This document shows, one piece after another, positions 1 to 11,683 of a stretch of DNA of 64,000 nt (position 1 is its first letter; every line of letters starts with the position of its first letter). A program made the position numbers and the translations under genes. Source of the stretch: Ulva prolifera (taxonomy: Eukaryota > Chlorophyta > Ulvophyceae > Ulvales > Ulvaceae); assembly GCA_023078555.1 (NCBI GenBank), contig CM041199.1:7073315-7137314 (forward strand), read 5' to 3'. Under the pieces are notes generated by a model. That model saw nothing but the letters and a program-made list of their open reading frames with translations. It was not told the DNA's origin and searched no databases.

Positions 1-502
1 AACTTGAAGGAAAGCTGTGGCTGCTAGATACGCGGATGCGCGGTCGGGCACCTTCTACCCCCATGTTGAGAAATTGACCTCTGCGCCATCTCGCAATGAT
101 GCGTGTGCAGGGAGCCAGTCCTGCAAGCATACAGAAGCAATGTGCTGGTGTACATACATGTCGCCGGCGGTGCCGGTGCGTGTATGCGCTGTTGAGTGCC
201 AAAACGGTTTGAAGGCGTCGACATGCGCACTGTACCTTCAGCCAGATGTTTGCAGGTCCAATCTCAACCCGGGATCAGCTTCAGGATCATCAATCAGACA
301 AGGACGCTTCTCGCGTGCGGGTGTGTGTCTGCCATTATCTCACGGCTTGCAATCCGGCCGTGGCAGCCTCGACAACAGCTGCAGTTGACATGCAGGTCAT
401 GTTGCGCTGGCATCCGCAACTGAAGTTCCATCAGAGCAGGTCCGGCATCAATATTCCTGATGATAAACGTACACGTTGCATGTGTGCTCGCAAGTGGGCT
501 GT
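1..502. other. 5' flank of purL, nothing recognised
   Basis: I see no recognisable gene here. Reading frames on both strands are short and of low-information composition. It may hold the purL promoter and 5' untranslated region, but no specific element can be pointed to. Confidence 0.4.
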
Positions 503-3500
503 ATGCGTTTGGCTCCGACTGCCGGAATAGCTGCGCGAGGCCGACGTACATCTGCTCCACAATCGGGCCTGACGATCCAGTCGATCTCCTTTGCTGTGCA
601 GGATGACCGCATTCAAAATCTGGTATCTGCTGCCGACGTAGCTCAGCTCTTCCGAACTCCTGGCTTGTCGGAGTCTGCTGCCGCAGCTCTCAAGCAAGAA
701 GCCCATGATGCTGGTCTCACATCTATATCTGATATCTCCATGGAGATGGCACGCCCCTTCAAGCCTTACAAATGCCACAAAATGCTAGTGTACACTGAGG
801 CTGCAGCAGATGGCATTGAGTGAGTGTGCATCAGCGGATTGGTCCTGCATGGAAGCTGATGCACTGACACGCCACGCAGAGCAGCCCCGCCGATCACCAA
901 CATATACAGCAGAATATCGATTTCACATCGTTCGAAGGGTGATGATGTTATGGTGGTTCCTGCTTGCATGCGTCTCACCATGCCAGAGTGATCCGCCACA
1001 TATCAGCTCATCGCTGCTGAGACAGAATTTGTACCAGGGTGCCATAGTCGTGTCTACATCTGCATCATGAAGCCACCGGAGCTCACGTGCCAACATCCTG
1101 CTGCAGTGCTTCAACATCGCAGTGGCAGCTCCACTCACCGAGTCAGAGGCGCAGACGTTGCTGTGGCTCCTCTCAGAGACGTACGAACAGGAGCTGCTGA
1201 CTTCCACAAGCACTCTCCGCCAGGCAGGTGTCGTCGAGGTCGGACCGCGCCTGAGCTTCAGCACAGCATGGAGTGCCAACGCAGTCTCAATCTGTGCCTC
1301 CTGTGGCCTCTCCAAGGTCACTCGAATCGAGCGCTCCCGAAGGTGGGACCCCTTCCTGATGGATTCAAACATAATACGGCTGTTGCACTGCTCTCCAGAA
1401 TTGCTTGTAGCCCTGGCCTCGTATCGAATTTTCAGTGGCTGTCTTTTTGCGCCGGACTGAGACTATTGACATAGCTTACGGGTTCTCGTTAGCTCCGGGT
1501 TTGCCAGTGGCACAGCTTTCGCTCCGGCAACAGCTGCACTGACCGTGGATCCTGTGGCGCAGGTATGCACTCACCGGTGAGGTCACTGACGAGCAGCGCA
1601 GCCAGTTTGCAGCCATGGTGCATGACCGCATGACCGAGGAGGTCTACCTGGCGCCTCTGGCCACCTTCAAGGTCCGCTCCAGAACATGCTGCCGCTCGTG
1701 TACTCAAGAAGGACTCAACAAGCAGCGTATCAACCGTATGCACTGAACCACACATCAAGGACTCTCCAACATTGAACCATCTGAGTCCACGTTCCGACCT
1801 GTTATCGGGGGTGTCCACCTCGAGCCCTGCCTGGTGTCACAGTAATCAATGTCCGACGTACATGCATGCAGCTGCGCCTGCTGTTCCTGTGTCTGTTGCA
1901 GAGCTGCTACCCCACTGTTGCTGGGTCTGACACACTGCAGCATCTGCTTTCGATCGCTGCTGGCCGAACGTTCCTGTCTCAGTTCACTGCAGCACCGACT
2001 GCTCCTGTTTTCGATCGCTGCTGGCCGAACGTTCCTGTATCAGCTCTCTGAAGCACCAGCTGCCCGGTAGCGGCTATCTGTCAGGCAGCTCGTCCGTACC
2101 TGCACATCTGCCACAGCTCCACCCCACTGAATTCCTGCGCTTGTCACGGGCACCATCTCAGATCAAGCCTTGTGCTGTCCAGACGCTGTGAACCGAGGGC
2201 CCCTCACAACCGGCACTCATCCATAGCTGTCACAGCAAACATGAGACATGTCGGTGTGTGCTGCGTGTTGCTGGCCGCGTGGGTGTGCGGTCCCCCTGGT
2301 TGTTGCCCGCGGGGCTACCTGCCTCGCCCGCTGTTTCCTTGTGACACAGCAGCCATGAGACACGTGGCGTGTGGCCCTCATCATCCGCAGCTGTTGCAGA
2401 GCTGTGTGAGGATGCTGATGCATGGTTCTGATGCATGTGACTCGACTGTGCGTTCCTGGGGCTGCGCATGTGTCGGCCGCAAAGCGGCGCTACTAATCGA
2501 CGACGTCTTGTCGCGGCACCAGCGATGTATGTATATGTGTGCTTTGTCTGCTGCAGGTAAAGTAAAAGTAAATCTCAATTTACTGAGCCGTGTCCTATTG
2601 GACATTGACAACTCCGAGTTAATGGGACCACATGTGCCGATGCAGGTGGACCATGAGCCGGAGCCCGTGCGGGAGGTGCCCCTGCTGAGCGAGGGCATGG
2701 CGGCACTGGAGGCCATCGACACCGAGCTCGGCCTCGCGTTTGACGACTGGGACAAGCAGTACTATTACAACATGTTTGCGTGCGCCCCCCTCCCCACCTC
2801 TCAGCCCCACTGCTGACCACGCTGCTCACCCTGGTGGGCAGCCTCGTAGTATGCTGTTATGCTCTGCAATGCAACGGCCCTAGCATTCCTTGATTACACG
2901 TTGATCACGCGCTGTTCACTCTGGCGGGCAGATCCCTACAGACATTAATCTGTGTTCGTCTGGCTGCCGGACACGACCAATACCAAGCAGTGGCTTGCAC
3001 CTCTGACCGATTGACGTGGGCCACAACGCGCAGATGTCTGCGGCCGTCTCGCACATGGGTATGCTGTTGCCGTCTGCACATGCATTGTCTGCCACAGCAT
3101 TCTCTTTGTGCAACAATCCTCTCCCCAGTGATGTCCTGTCCAAGATGGTCGAAATGACACACATCCTTCCATATACTTTGGCATGCATGCATGCACATGT
3201 GGCCACGCGGTGACCCCGCCTGCCCGCCCTGCAGCAACGACCTCGGCCGCAACCCCACGACCGTCGAGCTCTTCGACCTCGCGCAGTCGAACTCCGAGCA
3301 CTGCCGCCACTGGTTCTTCGGCGGCCGGATCTCGATCGACGGCACCCCCCAGCCACAGACGCTCTTCTCCCTCGTCAAGGAGACCTACAAGGCGAACCCG
3401 AACAACTCGGTCATCGCGTTCAAGGACAACTCGTCCGCGATCGTCGGCAGCGACGTGACGCCGCTGCTGCCGGCGGCGCCGGGGGGCCCGAGCGCGCTCG

Positions 3501-6500
3501 CTCCGACCTCCCGCACCTGGGACCTCCTCCTCACGGCGGAGACGCACAACTTCCCGTGCGCGGTCGCGCCGTACCCCGGCGCCGAGACGGGCGCCGGCGG
3601 CCGCATCCGGGACACGCACGCGACCGGCACCGGCTCGATCATGGGTGCTGCGAGCGCGGGCTACTGCGTCGGGAACCTCCAGGTGCGGGTGCCGCGTGCT
3701 GTCTGCTGTGTGCTGTGCCGCGCTGGGAAGTCGTGGGGGTAGCGGTGCTGAGGTGTGGTTCCCTTTTAGCACCTGGTGCAGGTGGCTTGAGGTGTGTGTG
3801 CAGGGAACCGTCTTGACCGACACGGCATGCATGAGGGCCTGATCAGTCAGTGGTAGTCTGTAGCGTTCTATGTCGGTACTTGCCCTTTGGATCCCTTGGC
3901 ACGGACTGCGTGCCGCGGTGCTGTCGCCTGCGGTGGTGTTCGGCCGGCGCTGGTCCATCGAGTGCAAGCCGCTTGCACCCACTTGATGCCAGTCCATACG
4001 ATCACATGTTGTCGCGCCGCCGCACTAACACAAGCAAAGGCCGCTTACATCCTCATGGCCGCACACACGGCAGGGACTTGGGCTTGCAGCCCCCCGCTCA
4101 TGCACTGTGCTCGGTAATGCATGCTCCGCCGTCCACATAGTGTGTGCGGGTCGGGAGCAATGGCGCTGCCTCGCTACCTCTCCATCCCCTCTCCGCCGCA
4201 CACTCATAGACACCTGTTCTCAGCCTTCGCAACTCGCTGCTCTCACCTGCGCCGCCCCGGCCTGCAGATCCCGTCCCACGACCTGCCATGGGAGGCCACC
4301 GGCGAACCCTACCCCGCCTCCCTCGCCTCACCCCTCCAGATCCTCCTCGAGGCCTCCAACGGCGCCTCCGACTACGGCAACAAGTTCGGCGAGCCGCTCA
4401 TCGCCGGCTTCACCCGCACCTTCGGCCAGCGCCTGCCGAGCGCGGAGCGCCGCGAGTGGATCAAGCCGATCATGTTCAGCGGCGGCTTCGGCCAGATCGA
4501 CCGCGCCCACCACGACAAGGCCCCTCCGGAGGTCGGCATGCTCGTCGTCAAGATCGGCGGCCCGGCGTACCGCATCGGCATCGGCGGCGGCGCCGCGAGC
4601 TCGGTGCCGGGGGGCACGCGCGGCGGGGACGGGGACCTCGACTTCAACGCTGTGCAGCGGGGGGACGCGGAGATGTCGCAGAAGCTGTGGCGAGTGGTGC
4701 GGGCGTGCGTCGAGCTCGGTGACAAGAACCCAATCGTCCAGGTGCCCGTCTGCTTCCTCTCGCTGCTTTTCAGGCAGTGCCGCGCTGGGTTCGACTGCGC
4801 CGGTCGTGTGTTGGAGTCCGGCGGTTCCACGATCGGCCGAGGCGTGGAGTTGAGGGGTGTTTTCTGTACGTGTGGCACTGAGTTTGGCGATTCCACAATT
4901 GTCCGAGTGCTGTGGAGTTTTCCATCTCTGGTGCACAAGTGGCAGCCAGAAAGTCGCGCAGCATGAGGGCCACATGCTGCGCGCTGCACACCGCGTGCAC
5001 TATCGAATTCGCGGCGACGGGCTGGCACCGTTTTGTAGCATTTTGACCCGTCTCGGGCGACTGCCGTCAACATCTTCACCTGCAACACTCGCACACACAT
5101 CCAAGCCTTCCACTGGGGCCACGACCAGCACCATCGCCTCTTCGTTCGTGCTCGACTGAACGCTCCCCACAACACTTGCGTGCGCATGCGGTGCAGCTGC
5201 ACGACCAGGGCGCCGGCGGCAACTGCAACGTGGTGAAGGAGATCATCTACCCCCTCGGTGCGGAGATCGACATCCGCGCGGTGAAGCTCGGCGACGAGAC
5301 GATGTCGGTGCTCGAGATCTGGGGCGCGGAGTACCAGGAGAACGACTGCCTGCTCGTGCGGGAGGCGGACCGCGGCCAGCTCGAGGAGATCTGCGCGCGC
5401 GAGCGCTGCTACATGCAGGTGCGCGCTGCAGCGTTGGGTCATCTGGGCCGATCACATAGAACAATTCCGAGTATTCGGATCTAATTTTGGGGTGGCAGCC
5501 CTGGAAAGTCCGACCCAACACCGGCGCGCTGTGCATCCCCATCTGGCTGCTTAGTTTACATCAACGTGAATGGCAGACTGCACACGTGCCCAAGTTGTGC
5601 GCTGCTACATGCGCGTGTATTTTTGCATCCCCGAGGCCGCTTCTGGCTGTTGAAAGAACAAATCCACGAATCTTGAAGCTGAAGAAGGAGCTGCACCCCT
5701 GCTCTAGCTGCGCTGCTACGTGTGGGTGCGGCGAGTGTTCCCAGATCTGGGCCTCAGAGGGCGCCACTGTCCATGACCCCGCAGCCGTGGAAGCCCACAC
5801 AATATGGCGACAGCATCGTGTGGACTTTGCTTTGCCTGAGCAGATGCAAGGGACGTCCGGGGGTTTGTGCCTGGTGACTCCGGGGGCACAATGCTGCTGA
5901 GTTGATATGACAGCCGGGGCCGTGCCGCAGGCGACCTGTGCGCCGCCTGCTCGGACAAACAGGCACAACCAGGCGTGTAATATGCTTCCTGTTTCGCGGC
6001 TCATCGCAATTGATCCGATGCCTCCATCAGTGCAGCTCAATCCGGTTTCTGCCGATGACGTTACATCAAACAAGACCCCTGGTTTTCAGCGTTCAGCGCA
6101 GTTGTCCATGCCGAAACAAGCGCGGCCACGTCATTATCATGCATACATGTATACGCCGTCCTCATGTGCGCAGAGGTGGGCGCTCCGTCGTGCAGGTCAT
6201 CGGCTCGTGCAACGGCAGCGGCAAGATCGTGCTGAAGGACTCGCAGGCGCCCCCCGGCACGCCCGTCGCCGTCGACCTCAACCTCGAGACCGTCCTCGGC
6301 GACCTCCCCCAGAAGTCGTACGACTTCCCGGAGTACAAGACCGACTGGGCGGCGGCGCTGGCGCTGCCGGAGGGCGAGACGGCGGCGGCCGCGCTGCACC
6401 GCGTCCTGCAGCTGCCCTCCGTCGGCTCGAAGCGCTTCCTCACCACCAAGGTCGACCGATGCGTCACCGGTGCGTCACCGCCCCCCCCAGGTCGAAGCGT

Positions 6501-9500
6501 GTGGTGGTTCGAAATGCAATTGTCTTGTGGTGATGCTCATGTTTTTCTCTGGGAATCCCAGACTGGGGTGATTTGTGGTTGCCTTAGGATGCGGAGGGGT
6601 GTGTACTATGGCGGTGTGCCTGCTCCGCCTGGGTTGGACGCACAGAGCCAGAACTGTTGCTGCTGAAAGGCACAGTCAACACCACCACCACCGCCTGCGT
6701 ATGCTTCACGGTCGGCGATGTTCTCCTGCGTCCTGCAGGCCTTTCACTGAGCTGCAATTCTAGCTGCTGTAACTCAAACTCGCCATATTTCCACTTTTGT
6801 TGAAGTTATCCTGCGTCCTGCAGGCCTCGTGGCGCAGCAGCAGTGCGTCGGGCCGTACCAGCTGCCCATCGCGGACGTCGCCGTCACGGCGCAGGCCCAC
6901 CAGGGCTCCCTCACCGGCCTCGCGACGTCCATCGGCGAGCAGCCGCTCAAGGGCCTGATCGCGCCCGCCGCGATGGCGCGCCTCGCGCTCGCGGAGGCGC
7001 TCACGAACCTCGTCTGGGCGCCCGTCACGGCGCTGCAGGACGTGCGCGCGTCTGTCAACTGGATGCATGCCGCCAAGGTGTGCCGCCGCTCCGCCGCCGG
7101 ATGGGATTCAAGGGGGATGGGGGGGAGGTGTTCTTGCATGTGGGGCGCCGCCGGCGTGGATCTGGCCGCTATCTCTCGCTTCTGTCGGCCGACACCTGCG
7201 CTTGATCGGCTGCAGCGGGCTGCTGTCATGCTGAGGAGAGTCCGCCTGTGAGTGTGTGTGCAGCCACTCCTGCTGGCTGTGGCCGATACACAGATGAATC
7301 CGTTCAACACTGAGCGCCCCGCACCCTGCCGTGCAGCTTAAGGCGGAGGGCGCGGCGATGTACCGCACGGCAGAGGCTCTCCGCGACGCCATGATCGCCC
7401 TCGGCGTCGCCTGCGACGGCGGCAAGGACTCGCTGTCCATGGCGGCGCCCGCCGGGGGCGAGGTCGTGATGGCCCCCGGGAACCTCGTCATCTCGGCGTA
7501 TGTCGGCTGCCCGGACGTCACCAAGGTCGTGACCCCGGACACCAAGGCCCCCGGGAACTACCTCCTCCACGTCGACATCTCGAAGGTGCGCCTGCTCCTA
7601 CAGACCAGGTCAGATCTCGTGGCTCCACGCCGCAGTTGCTACGCACGCATGTACGTCATGCGTGGGAGGGCTATTGGCGTCCTGCAGCGTAGCTGCGGCG
7701 GGAGCGGGGATGGTGCCTAGCTGCATGCTCTGTTGTTCAGCCCTTCTAGGCTCCGGGCGCCGCCCTCATTGAGGTCCCCTAGTGGAAGTGAAGGCGAGAT
7801 GGTGGACCCGTTGGACGTGCCCCCGAAAACGCCCCCTAGACAGGCGGATGATACATCCTTTGTGTAGTCACCAGCCCACTCACCTCGCAGTAGCCGTCAT
7901 GCAGTCACCCCTCATTGCTGCCCACCTATACAACTCCCTCCCTGCCTCTCCTCCTCCTCCTCCTCCATCATGGCAGCTCCTTGTACAGCCGCAGCCCATC
8001 AGCTGTGCACCATGACGTCCACAGCACACGCCAACCCTACGGCCGTGCTCCCGCACCGATGCACCCCTTACGCCACTGTGCAGGGCAAGCGGCGCACCGG
8101 CGGCTCGGCGCTGGCGCAGGCGTACGGCCAGCTCGGCGACGAATCCCCTGACGTCGACATGGCCACCCTGAAGGCCGCGTTCGACGTCACGCAGAGCCTC
8201 GTCGCCGCCGGCCGCGTCGCCTCTGGCCACGACGTCTCGGACGGCGGCGTCGCCGTCACCGTCCTCGAGATGGCCTTCGCCGGCCTCGCGGGCGTGAAGG
8301 TCGACCTCCCGATGGCTGACGCGCCCGACGCGGCCGCGGCGCTGTTCGCGGAGGAGCCAGGGCTCGTGCTGGAGGTTTCGGCGGAGGACAGCGGAAGCAT
8401 CCGCAGCACATACGAGGACGCGGGCGTGCCGTGCAGCATCATCGGCGCGACAGTGGATGTGCAGCAGGTGCGCCGCTGTGTGCAGCATCTCTGTGCGCTG
8501 GGCCGGCAACAGGTCATGACATCCACTGATACGCTGGCCGGTGCAGCATCTCTGTGCGCCGCACAGTGTGCGGTCTCTGTGTGAGGCTGCACCTGCAGTT
8601 CTTCGGCTGCGGAGGGCTGGCGCTCCTGAGCCGCCTCCTTCTCGGCGCAGTAGGCGCGGATGCGTGCGAGGATCGTCTGCGCAGGCTCCCGCAGCCGGCC
8701 GATGCGCTGCTGCGCCGCCATCGCCACCCACGGTGCCGAGGCGTCGACCTCGCAGGCGTGGAATTCGAGGCGCTCAAACGTGTCGTCGTCGTCAAACAGC
8801 CGCGCCACAAACGCATCCCCGCGCACCTGCACCGCATCCGCCGCGCATCTGTGCAACCCACAGCTTCAGGGGAAGCGCTGGTCGCCTTGTTGCAAGAATT
8901 GCGGAATGTCTCGCACATATGCTTCATGAACATGGCAAAGGCATAGGCCACTCGCTCACAAAGGCCATTCCATGGTTCGCCTGTTTTACCCTTGCCCATC
9001 AAGAATTCCACACGCACATGCCTGCAGGTCCACATCAGCGTCGGCGGCTCGCTCGTCGTCGAGGGCCCGACGGCGGAGCTGCGCGACGTCTGGGAGTCGA
9101 CGTCGTTCGCGCTCGAGCGGCTGCAGGCGGCGCCGGAGGTGACGGCGGTGGAGCGGGAGGGCCTGCGCTTCCGGGTGCCGCCGCAGTGGCGCATGTCGTA
9201 CGTGCCGGAGTGGACCGCCGGCATCGGGCCGAGCGGGGGGCCCGTCGGCGCGCTGCCCGCTGACGCCCCCCGCGTCGCGATCCTCCGCGAGGAGGGCTCC
9301 AACGGCGACCGCGAGATGGCGGCCGCTGTGCACGCTGCGGGTGCGGCGCCCCCGGTGGCCACCTGTGCGGTCACATGCATGGACGTGCCTCCCTGCGTGC
9401 GTGACCTTGGAGCTGTCCTGGCGCTTGTCGGAAAGTGCACTTTCGCGCAAATGACACATGTACATGAAGCTGCTGTCCTGAAACTGCATTTCAACAACAC

Positions 9501-11683
9501 ACAGATGGTGCTCCGCCGCACAGCAGCGCTGCAGCATGCGTCCATCCATGTGATGGGCCGTGAGGACGACGTTCGAGCATATCTGGCTGCGATGCTTTGC
9601 AGTCCATCTCAGCGTTCTGCCACACAGCCGCCTGTGCTTGAGTAGATATGATTTTGATTTGCTGGTCTCCGTCAAGCGAAGCGCTGGCTGCATGAGCGTG
9701 TGTCTGGGCGCGACTGACACGTCGGCCCCCAAGTGCCAGTGAAAGCCAGGTTCAAGCTGACTCAGCTTGACGGCTGAGGAGGCCATTCTATGAGCCCCAC
9801 CGCCGAGGAGGCCATTCCGTGCGGTGCGGCGCAGGGATGCAGCCGTGGGACATCACGATGTCGGACATCCTCGCCGGCCGCGCCACCCTGGACACCTTCC
9901 AGGGCCTCATCTTCGTCGGCGGCTTCTCCTACGCCGACGTCCTCGACTCCGCGAAGGGGTGGGCGTCGGCGGTGCGCTTCAACGGCGCCGCGCGCGCGCA
10001 GCTCGACGCCTTTGCCGCGCGCCCGGACACCTTCTCGCTCGGCGTGTGCAACGGCTGCCAGCTCATGGCGCTGCTCGGCTGGGTGCCGCGGGGCGCCGGC
10101 GGGGGGGTGCTCGAGGGCGCCCGGCAGCCGCGCTTCGTGCACAACGCCAGCGGTGCGGCCTGCCCATGTCTGCGAGTCAAATTGCGACTGCGGCCCCAAG
10201 TGTTTGACGGTGTTCGTTGCAGTGTTTTTGTTGCTACCCGGCAAAGGGCGAACGTCTCCGTTAATGTGCGTGGAATATTGGCCCTTACAAAGATTATGTG
10301 CGAACGTTGTGCGGACGATTCTGCACTGGGCTCGTGCCAGTGCATGCTCGCATGCATACATGTGTACATACTGTTGACGCAGCGCGACTCTGAGCACACA
10401 GCGGTGCGGCCTGCCCATGTTTGCAGTCAAATTGCGACAGTGGCCCCAAGTGTTTTGACGGTGTTCGTTGCAGTGTTTTTGTTGCTACCTCGTGAGAGTC
10501 GAATGTCTACGTTGCTGTGCGTGGAATACCGTCCCTTACAAAGATTATGCGCGATCGTTGTGCGGACGATTCTGCACTGGGCTCGTGCCAGTGCATGCTC
10601 GCATGCATACATGTGTATATAATGTTGACATACAGAACTCTCAGCACACAGTGGGGAATATTGCTCCCAACGACATCTTCAGCCGAGGCCGCCGCACACA
10701 TCTGCCTTGCCACTGCAGCAGTGCATGGAGCACATGCATGACGCCACTGGCCCGTGAGGTTCAGAACCGACTCGTATGCAGGCCGGTTTGAGTGCCGGTG
10801 GAGCACGGTGCGCATCGAGCCGTCGCCGGCGGTGATGCTCGCGGGCATGGAGGGCAGCAACGTCGGCATCTGGGTCGCACACGGGGAGGGCCGCTGCCTC
10901 TTCCCAGATCCCGACGTGGAGCTCGCGGTGCTGGAGGGCGGCCTCGCGCCGCTGCGCTACTCCGACGCGCAGGGCCGCGCGACCGAGACGTACCCGCACA
11001 ACCCGAACGGCTCCCCGCACGGCATCGCCGCGCTGTGCTCGGCCGACGGCCGCCACCTCGCGATGATGCCCCACCCCGAGAGGTGCGCCACACCTCACAC
11101 CTGCCTGCCTGCCGGCGTCTGTTGGAGCATCACACAAATAATGTCGATGAACATGTCAGATTGTTTATGCAGAAGCTGCGAAGATTGTTTGTGTTGAAGC
11201 CGGTGCATGTTGTTGATGTCCTCTTGAGGATGGCCTCGGGATGGCGTCGAGTAAATCAGAATCCTGACTGCTTTACACGTGGACAGTGTGGCTGCATGTG
11301 TCGCCCTGTATGCAGACACAGACGAGGCCCTGCCGCAGCAGTGCCACGATGCTTGCTGCTGCATCTTACTCATGTTGCGTAGCTCACATGTCATGTAATT
11401 CGCTGCACGATCTTCTCAAATCTGTCGATCAAAGAATGCGTCTGGATCTACAGAGAGTATGTGGTGTAGTTCTATGCTTTCAACGCATCTGCGCATGTGT
11501 GAGGACGCTCTGGGTGGCCGATGTAGCTAGGCGGTGAGCCGAGTATTGCGTGTATGCAGGTGTTACCTGGAGTGGCAGACTCCGTGGCATCCGAAGGACG
11601 TGCCGCTGCAAGCGGGCGGCCCTGGCCCGTGGCTCAGGATGTTCCAGAACGCCCGCCAGTGGCTGCAGACGGCGAATGTGTGA
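503..11683 (+). CDS. purL: Phosphoribosylformylglycinamidine synthase (FGAM synthase), plant type, multi-exon
   Basis: Converts FGAR, ATP and glutamine to FGAM, step 4 of de novo purine synthesis; plastid or mitochondrial in plants. Exons: 503-~748, 1107-1342, 1563-1671, 2646-2773, 3235-3682, 4268-4741, 5197-5418, 6196-6469, 6824-7077, 7337-7585, 8084-8467, 9028-9340, 9835-10152, 10782-11082, 11560-11683. Exons 2-15 keep phase throughout and give 1277 residues plus stop. Seen motifs: CFNI, VEVGPRLSF, AAMVHDRMTE, NPTTVELFDLAQSNSEH, AETHNFPCAVAPYPGAETG, HDQGAGGN, DGGKDSLSMA. The C-terminal glutaminase has GVCNGCQLMALLGW (nucleophile Cys) and MMPHPER (His, Glu). The chosen start (503) gives an Ala/Arg/Ser-rich leader like a transit peptide. 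Exon 1 resembles the plant N-terminus (LFRTP, ESAAAAL), but its donor is uncertain: a GC donor near 749 fits best. The donor after 2773 is also weak. Confidence 0.93.
1672..2645 (+). other. purL intron with 61-bp tandem duplication
   Basis: This 974-bp intron lies between the exon ending in TFK and the exon starting VDHEPE. Around 1945-2055 a segment containing CGATCGCTGCTGGCCGAACG occurs twice, 61 bp apart, with a few differences. The intron ends in a short dispersed element that carries the acceptor actually used (see 2557-2642). Confidence 0.7.
2557..2642 (+). mobile_element. Introner-like short dispersed element at purL splice acceptor
   Basis: An 86-bp sequence starting GTAAAGTAAAAG and ending CCGATG. 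A second copy on the minus strand at 23645-23730 differs at about 6 of 86 positions, and a more diverged relative lies at 16159-16262. Here it is flanked by CAG on both sides, as a 3-bp target duplication would leave. The left CAG follows a pyrimidine-rich stretch and looks like the older acceptor. The right CAG is the one needed to read into the VDHEPE exon, because the element carries stop codons. The start in GT and the adjoining AG give it intron ends, as in introners. Whether it moves is inference. Confidence 0.55.
5429..5523 (+). mobile_element. hAT-like miniature inverted-repeat element in purL intron
   Basis: A 95-bp element with terminal inverted repeats CAGCGTTGGGTC and GACCCAACACCG, flanked by a perfect 8-bp direct repeat GCGCGCTG (5421-5428 and 5524-5531). 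The 8-bp target duplication and CAG...CTG-type ends fit non-autonomous hAT transposons. Three relatives lie at 27986, 34646 and 45037. It begins 10 bp after the 5' splice site of the intron following exon 5197-5418, so it landed beside the donor without removing it. It has no coding capacity. Confidence 0.75.
6724..6827 (+). repeat. Duplicated splice-acceptor region in purL intron
   Basis: The 19-bp sequence TCCTGCGTCCTGCAGGCCT occurs at 6724-6742 and again at 6809-6827, with 66 bp of less GC-rich DNA between. Each copy holds a CAG|GCC acceptor. Only the second reads in frame into the exon starting GLVAQQQ. An insertion or an 85-bp duplication at the old acceptor explains it. Confidence 0.65.
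8593..8826 (-). other. Exon-like antisense coding segment nested in a purL intron
   Basis: Inside the purL intron 8468-9027 the minus strand reads 78 open codons bounded by an acceptor (GGTGCAG before VRGDAF) and a donor (CTGCAG then GTGCAG), both phase 0. The segment is as GC-rich as the purL exons and encodes an acidic, protein-like stretch: VRGDAFVARLFDDDDTFERL, then FHACEVDASAPWV and a charged helix-like region ending AAEELQ. I do not recognise the family. It may be one exon of a nested gene whose other exons lie outside, or a stray exon copied into the intron. A chance open frame is less likely because both splice signals coincide with its ends. Confidence 0.45.
10150..10651 (+). repeat. 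251-bp tandem duplication spanning a purL 5' splice site
   Basis: Copy 1 (10150-10400) and copy 2 (10401-10651) are clearly similar, sharing GCGGTGCGGCCTGCCCATGT at their starts and long identical stretches such as the one around GTGCGGACGATTCTGCACTG. The duplicated unit begins with the last 3 bases of exon 9835-10152, so the donor AGCG|GTGCGG is present twice. Only the first donor keeps the documented reading frame; the rest has become intron. Confidence 0.8.

Noticed and set aside
4372-5442. 356-codon minus-strand frame opposite purL
   Set aside because: It is the antisense shadow of two GC-rich purL exons and the intron between them, with no recognisable motif.
8068-8592. Rest of the long minus-strand frame in and beyond the purL intron
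   Set aside because: Outside 8593-8826 the frame runs opposite a confirmed purL exon or through intron DNA without exon-like borders.
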